64,000 nt of DNA from Cyanophora paradoxa (lineage: Eukaryota > Glaucocystophyceae > Cyanophorales > Cyanophoraceae): the NCBI GenBank assembly GCA_004431415.1, contig QPMI01000408.1:434001-498000 (forward strand), given 5' to 3'. Below the pieces are notes generated by a model that saw nothing but the letters and a program-made list of their open reading frames with translations, made no database searches and was not told where the DNA came from. Both the position numbers and the translations under genes were made by a program. Positions 43,720 through 54,919 of the stretch are shown one piece after another (within the stretch, counting starts at the first letter, position 1; every line of letters starts with the position of its first letter).

Positions 43720-46565
43720 GCGCTGCGGGCGTGGATTTACCGGCAGCGGATCCAGCACAGGGGCGGCCGGCTCTCCGCGGAGCAGGAGGCCAAGCTGGAG
43801 GCCCTGGGGTGCCTCGATTCGGAAGACGAGGCGGAGGGGGCCGCCAGGGGGCCCGGCCGGCCCCGCAAGGGCGCCGGCGCGGGCCGCGCGCGGCAGGCGG
43901 CGGCGGCGCGCCCTTCGCAAGCCGACGTGCTGCGGTTCGGGTCCCGCTGGGAGGGTTTCTACGCGGCGCTGGCGGAGATGCGGGCCCGGCACGGGCACTG
44001 CAACCCCCACTCGAGCCGCGACGGCGACCCCCGCGGTACCCCCTCCTCCCCTCCCCTCCTCCCCTTCTCCTGAAGCGGGGCAGGCGAGCTGGCGGCGTGG
44101 GCGGACCGGCAGCGGGCGCTGCGGCGGCGCGGCGCCCTCGCCCCGCACCTCGTCCGCCGCCTCGAGCAGATCGACTTCGGGTGAGGATCACGAGGGCCCG
44201 GCGCGCCTCAGACTTGGGCCCGGGCTCACCTTAGCGGGCGCAGGTGGTCGCGGAACGAGGCGCGCTGGCGCGAGAACTTCGCCCGCCTCGCCGCCTTCAA
44301 GGTGCCCGGGCCGGCGGGAGGGCGAGCGGGAGGGCCAAACATGACCTAGAGATCCTTAGAGGGCGCACAAAAGCTTAAGCTGAAGCTCTATGAGATCCTT
44401 TAGATCAGGTCCTGAAAGAAACCCTTAGAGGCCCGAGCTGCGCTGAGCCTCGCGCCCCCTGCGGCAGGAGGAGCACGGGCACTGCAGCGTGCCGCAGCGG
44501 TGGCCGCGGGACCCCGCCCTCGCCCGCCTCGTCTCCAACCTCCGCACCTGGCGCAAGTCCGGCCTCCTCGCCCCCGAGCGCCAGGCCGAGCTCGACGCCG
44601 TGCGCCCCGCCCCGACGCCGCGAGCTCGGGGGGGCGGGGGGACGAGAGGGGTCTAGCATGGGCCAGGCCAGGCCGGGGTAGGCTAGGATAGGAGGCCTCC
44701 CTGCGCCCGCACCGCACTTAGCTCCCCTTCCCTCGCTAGCGAGCTCGGTGCGGTGCCTGCCAGGCTACGCTAGGGTAGGGTAGGAAAGGACAGGCGAGGC
44801 TAGTTCCCCCTCCAACCCCCTCCCCCCGCCCCTCCCATAGCTCGCCCCCCCTCTAGCCCCCCGCCGCCCGCCCCGCCCGCCTCACCCGCGCGCCGGCGCA
44901 GATCGGGTTCGAGTGGGGCGTGTACGCGGCGGAGGAGGCGGCGCCGGCCTCGCTGGTGCGGCGGCTGCAGGAGTACCGCCGGCGCCACGGGAGCGCCAAC
45001 GTCCTCCGCCCGCCCACCGCCGCCGCCGCCGCCGACCCCGAGCTCCCCGCCCTCCGCCAGTGCGCCCCGCCCCGCCCGCCCGCCCTCCTTGCCTGGCTAG
45101 GCTAGAGGGGGGGGGCCCAGCGACCCCTCTGGCCCAGACGTCCCTAGGCGAGCCCGCAGAAGCAAGCAGTGCCCCCCTCTAGCCTAGCCAGGCAAGGAGG
45201 GCAGGCCGGCGGGGCGGCCCTCCGCCAGTGCGCCGCGCCCCGCCGGCCGCGCCCCTCGCTCCCTTGGGGCCGGCGAGGCTAGAGGGGGTCACTGGCCGCT
45301 TCTGGGGGCTAGGAGAGATCTAGAGGCTCGGCTGCGCTCTAGAGGCGCTCTCGGCACGTCTGGCCCAGAGGTCGATAGGCAAACCTCGCCCGCTTCTGCG
45401 GGCTAGGAGAGATGCTAGGCTGCGCTCTCGGGACGTCTGGGCCAGAGGGGCCGCCGCCCTCCGCCCGCAGCCGTTCCCACCTTCCTCCGCAGGTTCGCGT
45501 ACCGGATGGCCCGGCGCTGGCGCGAGGGCGCCCTACCCCCGGCCCAGGCGAGCCGCTTCCCTCCCCCGCCAAGCTTTGTATAGATAGCTGACTCGGGGCG
45601 CAGCTGAAGGCGCTGGGGCGGCTGGGCCTGCTGGATGCCTTCGCGCAGATCCGGCGCCACGCCTCCCGCCGCTCCTGGGCCGACTAGTCCGCCCCCGCCC
45701 TTCCCCCCATCCTTCCATCCAATCTGAGCCGCCCGCCCGCCCGGCAGCTACGAGGAGCTGAAGGCGCTGAGGGAGCAGCAGGGCCACTGCAAGGCGCGCC
45801 CGCCCCCGGCGCCCCCTCTCTTCTTCTACGGGGTCAAGCTGAGCTGAGCCCTGCGTCAGGTGCCGCGGAAGGCGAACGCGCTGTACGTGTGGGCGCACAA
45901 GCAGCGGCGCTACGCGGCGCTGGGCGCCCTTCCGGCCTCCCAGCGCGCGGCGCTCGAGGCGCTCGGCTTCGAGTGGGGCGGGCCCTCCTCCTGGGACGCC
46001 CGCTTCGCCCAGGTGAGCTCGGGCTCTGACGGATAGAGCCTAGACTAGCCACGCCCCCAGCGGCCGCCGTGCTCCACGACCAGGCGTCCTCCCCCCACGC
46101 CGACCCGCGCTCGCAGCTGTGCGCGTTCGCGGACGCGGCGGGCCACTGCCGCGTGCCGCCGGAGGAGGCGGCTCTCTACAAGTGGGCCGCCTACAACCGC
46201 GCCCGCCGCCGCGCCGGCCGCCTCCCCGAGGACAAGGTGCGGCCGGGCGCGGGCCGGGCGGGCGGGGGATGGCTGCGATTGCGCCCCATGGGCGGTGCTC
46301 TCCCGCCCCGCGCCGCCCCGCGCCGACTGGGCGGGGCGGCAGGTGCGGGCGCTGGAGGCGCTGGGCTTCCCCTGGGAGCCCGAGCGCGCGCGGGCCGAGG
46401 CCGAGGAGGAGGCCCGCGCGGGGGCCGAGGAGGAGAGGGCGGCCGCGGCGGAGAGGGCGGCCGCGGAGGAGGAGGAGGAGGAGGAGGAGGAGGCGGACGT
46501 GGCGGCCATCGAGGCCGCCCTCGAGTCCGCAACGCGGTGCGAGTCCGCTAAGGCGGAGGGGTACC
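42883..46565 (+). CDS. Tandem helicase-associated (HA) domain protein
   Basis: Exons encode at least six helicase-associated-type modules with the pattern W...Y..L..F...HGHC.VP followed by L..W...QR......L.....+.L...GF.W. Examples: YEELRAFVEEHGHARVPRSH (43290), SRWEGFYAALAEMRARHGHC (43950), EHGHCSVPQRWPRDP (44470), SLVRRLQEYRRRHGSANVL (44953), YEELKALREQQGHCK (45750) with NALYVWAHKQRRY (45880), and CAFADAAGHCRVPPEEAALY (46120) with EALGFPWEPERARAE. The N-terminus is Pro/Ala-rich and acidic (DDDEEDEEEE, 43223). No helicase motor is visible. HA arrays are thought to bind nucleic acid; that is inferred. The start is provisional, and whether the gene continues into the DUF1995 exons is open. Confidence 0.65.
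45082..45202. repeat. Perfect 31-bp inverted repeat with 59-bp spacer
   Basis: Arms 45082-45112 and 45172-45202 are exact reverse complements over 31 bases (arm core CTTGCCTGGCTAGGCTAG). They lie in what appears to be an intron of the HA-domain gene and could fold into a long hairpin in the transcript. Confidence 0.85.
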
Positions 46566-46568
46566 GGT

Positions 46569-46730
46569 CTAGGACGAGCTGGTTTCTTTCAGAGGGGACG
46601 AGGGAGCGAGGGGGGGGGGGGGGGGGGGGAGGACGAGCTGGTTTCTTTCAGAGGGGACGAGGAGCGAGGGGGGGGGGGGGGGGGGCAAGGGAGTTTGGGG
46701 GGGGGGGGGGGGGGGGGGGAGAGGCGCGCG
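46569..46730. repeat. Tandem repeat with poly-G runs
   Basis: Two copies of a unit of about 63 bases, each with GACGAGCTGGTTTCTTTCAG followed by AGGGGACGAGG and a long G run (46569-46632 and 46633-46690), then further G runs to about 46720. A third, partial CGAGGTGGTTTCTTTC occurs at 46795. Each unit carries a strong pyrimidine-AG that looks like a 3' splice site. Confidence 0.7.
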
Positions 46731-46895
46731 CGGGCGGGCGGGCGGGAGCGCACTCGCACGCTCGCGCGGTAGCAGGGGAAGGAGGGGCCTAGTACGAGGT
46801 GGTTTCTTTCCTAGACCGCGCGCGCCACGGCGAGCCTGCGCGAGAGAAATGAAGGGGGCGGGCGCGGCTGAAGCCCCCTTCTCTTTCGCGCAGGG

Positions 46896-48652
46896 AGCTG
46901 GAGCGGGAGGCCGGCATCCAGCCCGCCGCCTCCCCCCCCCCCCCCCTCGGGCCCGCGCTACGCGGTGCCGGAGTTCCGGCCGCCCTTCGACGACAGCCTC
47001 GAGATCCCCGCCGACCGCCTCCCCTACAGGCCCGCCCCCTCTTCCCTTCTTTCCTTCCTGTCTTCCTCCCCCCTGACTTCTATCCTGTAGCTTCGAGGAG
47101 GCGCTGTGGCACGCCTTCAAGTCCGTCCGCGCCGCCGCCCGCGCCTCCTTCCTCCGCAACTCGGTACCCCCCTCCCCCTCCCTCTATCTGACGTCGGCGG
47201 CCCAACGTGACGGCGCGCGCCCCGCCCAGGTCGAGATCTCGCTGCCCCAGGAGGACCCCGACGACAAGCACCCCCTCCTCCGCGCCGTGCGCGTACCCCC
47301 TTTCCGCTACAGCGTACCCCCTCCCCCAGCGAGCGAGCGAGGCGTGCCCCCGGCGCGTAGGCGCGGGAGATGACGTACCACTTCGCGCGGGAGAGCCAGC
47401 TCTTCGCTGGGCCCAAGATCCGCGGCCGCACCGTCAAGGTTCGATCCCGTACCCCCCCCCCCCGCGGTCCCCCCCGCCCCGGCCAACTCATTCCTCCCCC
47501 CCCCCCCGCCCCTCCAGGTCTTTTTCTCGGACGCGGGATCGGCAGCGCTTGCGCGGCGCGAATGGGGGGAGTACCTGGGAGATCTCCCGTACAAGGCGCG
47601 GAACGCCGTACCCCGCTTCCATTCCCCGTGCCCCTTCGAGCCGCCGCGCAGATCTGCTTCTTCCGCACTGGCGGCATCGGCGATGCCGTCGACCGCGGCG
47701 ACGAGGTACCACTGTACCCCCAACCGATCGTTCCCCCATTTCCTTTTTTGAGCCGGGGCGGCGGTAGGCGGTCATCGTGGTGGGGCCGTACCCCCCGGAG
47801 TTCGAGAACGTGGCCCGCATCGCCATGCAGGCCAGTGCCCCCTGCCCTTCTGTACCCCTCCCCTGGCCGCCCCGCCGAATCGAATCGCGTACCCCCCACG
47901 CAGGCCCAGGCTCTCGTCCGGCCCTTCGTCCTGCTGAACCACAACCTCACGCGGGGGCCCCAGGGGCAGCGGCCCACGGGCGTACAGGGTGCGCAGCCTG
48001 CCTCCTCTCCGTCGCCCCCCGATCCGAGCTTGGTTCAACCTCTCCGGCAGCGCGGGCGACGGCGCAGTTCCTCGAAACGATGCAGACGAGCTACTGCCTC
48101 AAGCACTTCCACTCGGGGTGCGCCTCCGCTCGCCTCTGCGCGCGCGCCGCGCTCGCTCACTCGCCGGCGCCCTCTCCAGTATCATCGTCTTCCGCTCCTT
48201 CCCCTCCAACTGGCAGGTCGTCTCCGTCTCCGAGGCCAACCCCGAGGCGAGCGCGTACCCCCCCTTGCGCTCCGCGTACCCCCCCTGAGAGGCGGGCCGC
48301 GCAGGAGTACAGCGTCGTGAAGGAGATGGTCAACCGCCCGACGCGGGCCGACATCACCCTCGTGCGCCGCGCCGCGCCTTACCCCTTTCCGCATCTCTTC
48401 CCCCGACTCACCCCGACCCCCCGCAGGCTCTCCAGGAGCTTCTCGGCACAGAGCGGTGCGCCCCTCTGCTCCCCCTCCGCCCCGCCCCGCCCCGCCCCGC
48501 CCGGCCCCGACGCGGCGCGAAGGTACGCGGCGTTCGAGGGGGCGGGGGGCGCGGGGCGGGAGGAGGAGGGGCCCGGCGTGGCCCCGCGGAGCGCGTGGGA
48601 CCGCTTCGCCGCCTTCGTCTCCCGCGTCACCGGCCTCGACGTCTTCCAGTAG
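46896..48652 (+). CDS. DUF1995 family protein, probably plastid-targeted
   Basis: Spliced exons encode LPYSFEEALWHAFKSVRAAA, VEISLPQEDPDDKHPLLRAV, MTYHFARESQLFAGPKIRGR, VFFSDAGSAALARREWGEYL, ICFFRTGGIGDAVDRGDE, AVIVVGPYPPEFENVARIAM, QALVRPFVLLNHNLTRGPQG, FLETMQTSYCLKHFHSG, IIVFRSFPSNWQVVSVSEAN and EYSVVKEMVNRPTRADITLA, ending in GLDVFQ and a TAG at 48650-48652. The order and motifs (FSD.GSAALARR.W, VVGP...E.V..., VLLNH.L, T.Y.LK...SG..FR.FP..W.V) fit DUF1995, a family of cyanobacteria and plastids. Four of its introns are GC-AG (47030-47090, 47596-47651, 47831-47903, 48247-48303). The first exon follows a poly-C run whose length sets the frame, so the start and any fusion to the upstream HA repeats are unresolved. 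Function unknown. Confidence 0.7.
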
Positions 48653-49865
48653 TAGCCCCGCGTCGCCCTCGCCCCGCAGCCGGCGCCGACGCCGGCGGCC
48701 GGACCGACGTCGCTGCGCATGCTGCGTCGCCGAGAGGGGCGATCCGCCGAGCCTCAGACCCACGCCGGCGCCGCATGCGGCCTCGTTGCTGCGCCCAGAA
48801 GAGCGAGCCGCCGAGTTTCAGAGCCGCGTTGTAGAGTAGGGCCCTTTATTTTGTAAAGAAGCTTAAGATGTGAAGCGCGCACATGCGCCGCCACTGCAGC
48901 TGCGTCGTCAGCTGCGCCACTGAGGAGAAACCCCGGCCTCGAGCTCCCGAGGCTGCGCATGCCTTTAGCTAGCTCGAGGAGAAGGGGCCCTTCCCCCTTC
49001 CTTTCCCTTTCACCCCTCTTTGCCCCCTTTCCCCCCTTCTTCTAGCTCGAGGAGCGGGCCACCCCCCGGGCCCCTTTCCCCCCTTCCCCCCCCCCCCTTC
49101 CCCCCCCCTGATCCCAGGGATACAGGTCGTCTGTTTGCAGCAGAGCTCGAGTGGCGGGCAGCAAGCGGCCGCGACCAGTGCGTACGCGTAGGAGTTGTCG
49201 CGGCGCGGCGCTGTGCCTTAGTACTACGGTACGGCAAAGTGCAGGTGCGGCGGGCGCCGCGGCGGGGACGGGCTTGCCTCTCCTGTCAATTGCAACGCGC
49301 GCGAACGCAACGCGCCCTGAAATCGAACGCAGATTATAAGGGAAGCAGAGCGGACACGATTTGCATTAGCACACAACCACAACTACTAGGAGTTTCACAT
49401 CGCCCAATTTATCTCTCCGACTAGATAACACTGAGGACCGTCGAGTGCTGTGCTCTGTCTAAATGGTAGGTTTGGTGCTGGGCTATCTGTATATCTAGCT
49501 ACACTGGAGGTCTGAAATAGGTTTGTAGCTAGCTTTAGCTATAGGTAGCTATTTATCTGTCGCTAGCGCTAAGTCTGATCTGCAGCTATTTTGATTTGTA
49601 TACTAGGGTCCCTGAAAGTGAAAAGGAAAGGAAAGTAGCTAGAAAAGGAAAGGAAAGTGAAAAGGAAAGGGAAGCAGAGCGACTTATTACCTGAATTTGT
49701 GGTGCAGCAGAATGCAGGTGCGCGTGCAATTTGCGGCCGCGAATTCGTCATTAAAAAATTTCCGGACCGCGTGCGCGCCGCGCCGGCTTAGTATCGGACA
49801 GCGCGCCGTGTATCTTCTCAATGCTTTAAAATTTATTGCCTGCTGATCGCGAGGTGCGCGCGTAG
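48653..49865. other. Intergenic region
   Basis: No gene is supported. 48980-49110 is pyrimidine-rich with C runs. 49430-49580 is AT-richer, with repeated TAGCTA words. 49610-49680 is a purine microsatellite (GAAAAGGAAAGGAAAG units). 49800-49865 holds an AT-rich intron-like stretch ending GCGCGCGTAG just before the F-box exon, so a first exon of that gene may lie here unseen. Confidence 0.5.
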
Positions 49866-52474
49866 GAAAGCCGAGAGGTCGAGCGCGCGGCGAAGCGAGC
49901 CCGCGCCGATCGCGAGCTGGAGACACTGGTACCTGCAGCCACGCCTCCGGATCCGCAAGCGGCAACAACGATATCGATCGATGCACTGCCCGATAAGATA
50001 ATGACCTCCTTATTCAAGGCGCAAGGTCTGCGGGAGAGCTGGCCCCTTCGCGGCGTGTGCAGGTTCGCATCGCTCAAGTTTTTCATTAACCGCCGGCGAC
50101 TCTAGATCTAGATCTAGCCGCTGAGCGCTCGATCGCGATCTAGATATATGCGCTTTGAATTAATTTTTAATTTATAACGTATAACTGATTTTAAGGACAC
50201 TGGACCGCAGGCGGTGGCGGCGGATGGTGCAGGAGATGGAGTGGCCGAGCTTCGAGCTTCAGATCGAGGGCGGAAAATCGACCGACTGGATTGCACCGGC
50301 TCCGGATCCGCGGCGGGCTGCCCCCAGCTCTTCGAATTCGTCCACGCTCCGCCGTGAAGACGTCTACGATTCGGTCTCAGCGCTCTTCGATCAGCGAAAG
50401 CTGCGGCTCAGTGCGGGGGCTAGTGTCGTCCTCAAGCCGGAGCTGGCGGCAGCCGTTCCAGCCTTCGGCGAGAAGGATCCGGAGAAGAACTTGGCTGCGG
50501 CGAAGCAGAGCCACCTGCGGACGGTAGCAGCGGCGTGCAGGCTCCTCGCAGCGATCGCCCGCAGCCACAGCGGCCCGTCGCAGCCCAGCGTCGCCGTCGA
50601 GCTCCGCGCAAAGGGCGCCAGCATTCAGATGCACAAAGTAAAGGGATACGTCGCCCTCACGAAAATCCTCGCGAGCGATTTCGCGTCCGAGTACCTCCTC
50701 GGAGCCCTGAGGGCGATCGCCGCGGGCCCGGGCGGCCGTAGCGACCTGGAGAGCCTCAGCGTCGGCCTCGTGGTCGAAACCGACCCGGAGCTCAAGCCCC
50801 CAAGGATGTTCGAGCCGCCGAAGGCCGCCGACCTGCGCGCCGCCCTCGCCCCCTTCGACAACCTGCGCTCCCTGGCCATCTCCTTCGGTTCTCTTGACGT
50901 GGGCATCACAGCAGAGACGGCGACGGCCATCGCCGGCGCCTGCCCGCTCCTCCGCGCCTTCAGATGCGGCCTCCATCGGCCCTCTGTCAACGCGGTCCTG
51001 GCGGCCCTCGCGCCCCTGGGGCGCCTTGAGGAGCTGTCACTGCCGATGGACGGCGGCGAGTACGCATGCGACATCTCCGACGGAGTGCTGGCGCTCGCGG
51101 AGGGCCCCGCCGGCAGGACCCTCCGCCGCATCGCGCTCGCTCGCGATCGCGATCGCGACGTCGCGACGTCGACGTCGACTTCGAAGTGCGTTCGGAAGCC
51201 TGCAGCTGATAAATTAATTACAAATGCTTCGTTATATATTTAGCTAGGAATTCGCTAGGAACTCGATATATTGATTGCGGCTCAATTTTCTGGCAGAAAC
51301 TCGAAGGGCCGCCGCGGGCGCGGGCGTGGGCGCCAGCAGAGTTTCCTGAATTCGTCCGACGAGGACGCATCGCGGCCCGTGTTCGAGCCCTCCGGCGCCG
51401 CCCTCCTCGGCCTCTGCCGCATGCCCAACCTCGAATCCGTCTACCCCCTCCGGGTGAGGCCCCGGAATCTGTTTTCATATCATCGATATCCGGATCCATG
51501 TCGGAATTCATGATCAGCCGTCGGAGTCTTCAATTTTCTTAAGATTCTACCTACTAGGCTAGATATCCTCCATGTCGCAATTTATCTGGCGACGTCAGAT
51601 CCGATCCGGAGTCTTTGAATTCAATGATTTAATTTCTTTAGATTTGAATTTGATCTTGACCATGAGCCCCTCCGCATTATATTTTTGCGCAGCTCGACGC
51701 TCGCGCCGTGGCCCCCGGGGACGTCCTGGCCCTTGGGGGCGCCGCGGGCCTGCGCGAGGTGCACCTCGCCCTCGACTTCGGGCGCTGCTTCGGGGCCGAC
51801 CGCGACCGCGCCCCGGGCCTCCTGCGCGCCCTCGGCGAGGCGCTCTCCTCCCTGCCCCGCCTGGAGCGGCTCAGGCTGGGGCTGGACGGTGGGCGAAATT
51901 TAATCGCAATGTTAATCTAGAAGATCTAGAAGACCTAGAATAATGCTGCTGAATGCGATGGGGGGCGCGGGCATGCGCAGGCGTCGGGCGCCACGTTCCC
52001 CCGGAGGGCGTCGCCACCCTCCTGGGGAGCCCCGGCGCGCGGCGCGCCCTGACGGACCTGCGCCTGGAGCTCGCCGACCGGCCGCTCTCCGGGGCTGAGG
52101 CGGCGGCGATCGCGGCGCTGCCCGCCCTCGAGGGGCTGCGCCTCCCCGTCGAGCCCAGCATGGAGCTCGGCTCCTGCCCCCCGCTCGAGCCCTTCCAGGT
52201 ACCGGTCCCTCTGATTTCACTGCATGCGCAGTGTTAAATACTTTTGTAATTTCGCGACGAGCGAACGCATCTGAACGGCGTCCTCGTTTGCCAGACGCTC
52301 GCCAGGATGCGCCCCGAGGTCGCGGCGAGCGTGTACCTGCACTGGGAGGAAGGGGACTGGGAGCTGGAGTCGAATGCGTCGGAGATCGCGGACGACCTGG
52401 AGCTCCACAGGGAGCTCAGGGCCGCCGTCCGCCGCATGTTCGCGGGGCGCCGCCCCGAGCGGCTCCGCTGGTGA
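49866..52474 (+). CDS. F-box and leucine-rich repeat-like protein
   Basis: Exon 49866-50077 encodes a charged helix (ERAAKRARADRELETL) then an F-box, ISIDALPDKIMTSLFKAQGL with PLRGVCRFASLKRW, the join to the exon at 50211 being in phase. The long exon that follows (to about 51187) holds irregular leucine-rich repeats (LESLSVGLV; DNLRSLAISFGSLDVGIT; LGRLEELSLPMDGG). Further exons continue the pattern (GLCRMPNLESVYPLR at 51430; AGLREVHLALDFG at 51745; LPRLERLRLGLDG; ALTDLRLELADRPLSG; LPALEGLRLPVEP) and the gene ends RRPERLRW with a TGA at 52472-52474, AATAAA near 52579. F-box proteins present substrates to SCF ubiquitin ligases; the LRRs would bind the target (family knowledge). The first exon is not identified. 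Confidence 0.65.
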
Positions 52475-53101
52475 CGGCGGACCACTCATGATCAGTGACG
52501 CGACGACGTCAACGGATATCGATCTCTCGAATTCAAGCGCACGCGCAATGGTCTCATGCGCCTCATTGTATTCCGCTAAAATAAACGTGGTTCCTCTCTT
52601 CTTCGGTCTTTATTAATAACGAGTTGCAATTGGAAGCGCTGCGCCTGGTAGGCCGCTCCGAGTTTCTAGTATACGTATGCCATGCACATATATGGGGCAG
52701 CGACTGCACTGCGGAATGCGCAATGGCAGGGCAGCGAAGACACGAGGCGCACGCTGCCGCAGCCCGCGCCTGGCCGCCCGCCCTCGTACGCCGCACCCTA
52801 GCCTGGCCTAGGCTAGCCCAAGCCCCGCCCCCCCCCACCCCCCCCCCTCCTCGACCTCTCCGAGAACCAGATCGGCCCCGGCGGTCCGCACGCACCCCCG
52901 TCCCCAACCCTACCTCCCTTCCGCCCCTCCCCCCCCCCCCCGCCCCCCCCCTCCCCCCCACCCCCTCCCCTTCGCCCCCTTCGCCCCCCCCGTTCCCCCC
53001 CCCCCCCCCCGCCCCCCCCCCCCCCGTTCCCCCTCCCACCGGCGCCGCCGCTGTCCTCGGCCGTTCGCAGACCTCTCTTCAAGAGCGCCCCGGATCCGGA
53101 G
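52475..53101. other. Intergenic region with C-rich tracts
   Basis: It contains TCATGATCA at 52486-52494 directly after the F-box gene stop, then CATATATG and TACGTA words (52660-52690) and long C/pyrimidine runs (52820-53035). No gene is seen on either strand; the Pro-rich frames are products of the C runs. Confidence 0.5.
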
Positions 53102-54919
53102 CTACTCGGGGACGTAGTCCAGGAGGACGTTGCAGGCCGGCTCGAGGGCGCCCGCCGCCCCCAGCTCGCCCACGCCCGCCCCGGGCTCCAGGTGCTCGCC
53201 CCGTCCACCGCCGTCCCCGCGAAGAGCCGAAGTTTCTGCCCGGGCCCGCCATAAGGGCAGGAGGCAGGGAGGGGGGGGGGGGGGGGGGAGGGGGTGCGAG
53301 ATAGCCAGCTAGCTCAGGCGTGACTTCGGGGTGTGGCCCAGAGCGGGGTGGGGCTGGGCCCGCTGGGAGCTGGGCGGGATAGAAGGTAGAAGGGGCAGGC
53401 ATGTGAGGGAAGGAGGCAGGGGGGAGGGGGGGGGTCGGGGAGGGGCGGGGGGGGAGGGGGGAGAGGGGAGGGACAGGGGAGGGCGGGGCGAGATAGCCAG
53501 CTAGCCCAGGCGTGACTTCGGGGTGTGGCCCAGAGAGGGGTGGGGCTGGGCCCGCTTGGAGCTGGGCGGGATAGAAGGTAGAAGGGGCAGGCATGTGAGG
53601 GCAGGAGGCAGGGGGGGGGGGGGCGGGGAGGGGCGGGGGGGGGGAGGGGGGAGGGGGAGGGACAGTGGGGGGGGGGGCAAAATAGCCAGCTAGCTTAGGC
53701 TTGACTTCGGGATGATCCAGAGCGGGGTGGGAGCTTGGCAGGCTAGAAGAGCACAGCTGACCGGGGCGGAGATCTGGTTGTTGTTGTTCTGCGGGAGAAG
53801 AGAGGGGCGGCGGGGGTGGGGGTACGAAGGTCAGGGAGGGGCGTGCTGAGGACAAGGGGGTGCGCGAACAGCGAGCTTGAGCATCTCCGCGAGCGCATCG
53901 ACCACCTTGCCGATCTTCCACGCCCGCGAGACGTATACCCCCTGGAAAGTACAGGGTCGGACCAGGAGGGGGTACAGGAGAGCGCGGGGCACCTTTGGGT
54001 GCTTGCTGTACCCCGCGACGCCCCCGTCCTTCGCCTCCCCTTTGCTCGCCGCATCGGGGTAGTAAACCTCGCTGCGGGGGGTACGAGGGTCATGGGGGTG
54101 GGGAAGAAGTTCGAGGTGCAAAATCTGGGGTTGGCGGTGGGGTGGCTTACAGGTAGAAGCGCTCCTCGGGGGGCACGGAGCCCAGGGGCACCGCGAACGA
54201 CTTTAACCTCATGAGAGCCACTTTGGCAGCCGTCGGGTTCTGCGGTTGGGGGGGCGGGCGGGCGAGATGGGGCGTGAGGGCCCCCGGCGCAAGGGATCGC
54301 GCGCTAGCTATAGGGGGCGAGGCGAGGGGCGAGGGGTACCGTCGACTTGGCCCTGCTGAGCTTGGCCAGCGCCTCCGCAACGAGCTTCTTCTCCTTCGGG
54401 AGCTGCCTCCGCGCCCGCGGCGCCGCCCTCGCGGGGCACGCGTGGTCCTCCGGGTGTCTGTGCTTCTGCGGGAGCGGAGCTAAGCGACGCGTGGCACATC
54501 TCTGCGCGATCGCCGCACCAGGCAGAGCGCTGCGGATGCCGCAATGCGTGGGCGAGGCGTGCGCCGTCAGGCGGGGCCGCCGCGCCTTCAAGCGGCCGCG
54601 TACGCGCACCTTGCTTGCAGCCACCGCAGACGACGCCCCCGATGAGCTTCTCTGCGCACTGCTGCACGGCGCAGCCCGTCCTGTAGATCGCCTGCGAGGG
54701 TTCGGAACTCGTGTGCCCCACGGCGACGCAGTCGTGGCCGGCCCCGTCCCCCGCGATGTCCCTGGGGTGCCGGCACGGCCCGCAGAAAGCTGCGAGAGTC
54801 AGCGCTCCCGCGCGCGGGGCGCGCGGCTGCCGCTCACCTTTGCTGCAGCGCGTGCAGACGGCCGGGAGGAAATCAGTCGAAGCGCACTGGGCGCACACCC
54901 TTCCGATCTCCAGCTCCAT
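53102..54919 (-). CDS. ZFAND1: AN1-type zinc finger and ubiquitin-like protein (ZFAND1/Cuz1-like)
   Basis: The minus strand, starting at the ATG at 54919, gives MELEIGRVCAQCASTDFLPA then VCTRCSK; after an intron AFCGPCRHPRDIAGDGAGHD C completes AN1 finger 1. The next exons give GCAVQQCAEKLIGGVVCGGC and KHRHPEDHACP, finger 2. A basic helix (KEKKLVAEALAKLSRAKST) leads to a ubiquitin-like fold: KVALMRLKSFAVPLGSVPPE then ERFYL, EVYYPDAASKGEAKDGG, GVYVSRAWKIGKVVDALAEM and a last exon with QKLRLF and GALEPACNVLLDYVPE, stop at 53104-53102. ZFAND1/Cuz1 links Cdc48/p97 and the proteasome, notably under arsenite stress (family knowledge). The last exon is not in a single frame (one base off near 53215). 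The 600-base last intron holds tandem repeats. Confidence 0.75.
53301..53750. repeat. Tandem repeat, about 190 bp x 2.4, in the zinc-finger gene intron
   Basis: Units start with ATAGCCAGCTAGC at 53301, 53493 and 53682. Each contains a shared block (CAGGCGTGACTTCGGGGTGT) followed by G-rich sequence of variable length. The third unit is partial. Confidence 0.85.

Noticed and set aside
52624-53304. Pro-rich frames on both strands
   Set aside because: They are translations of C runs and G runs; only the last exon of the AN1 gene (53102-53250) is supported.
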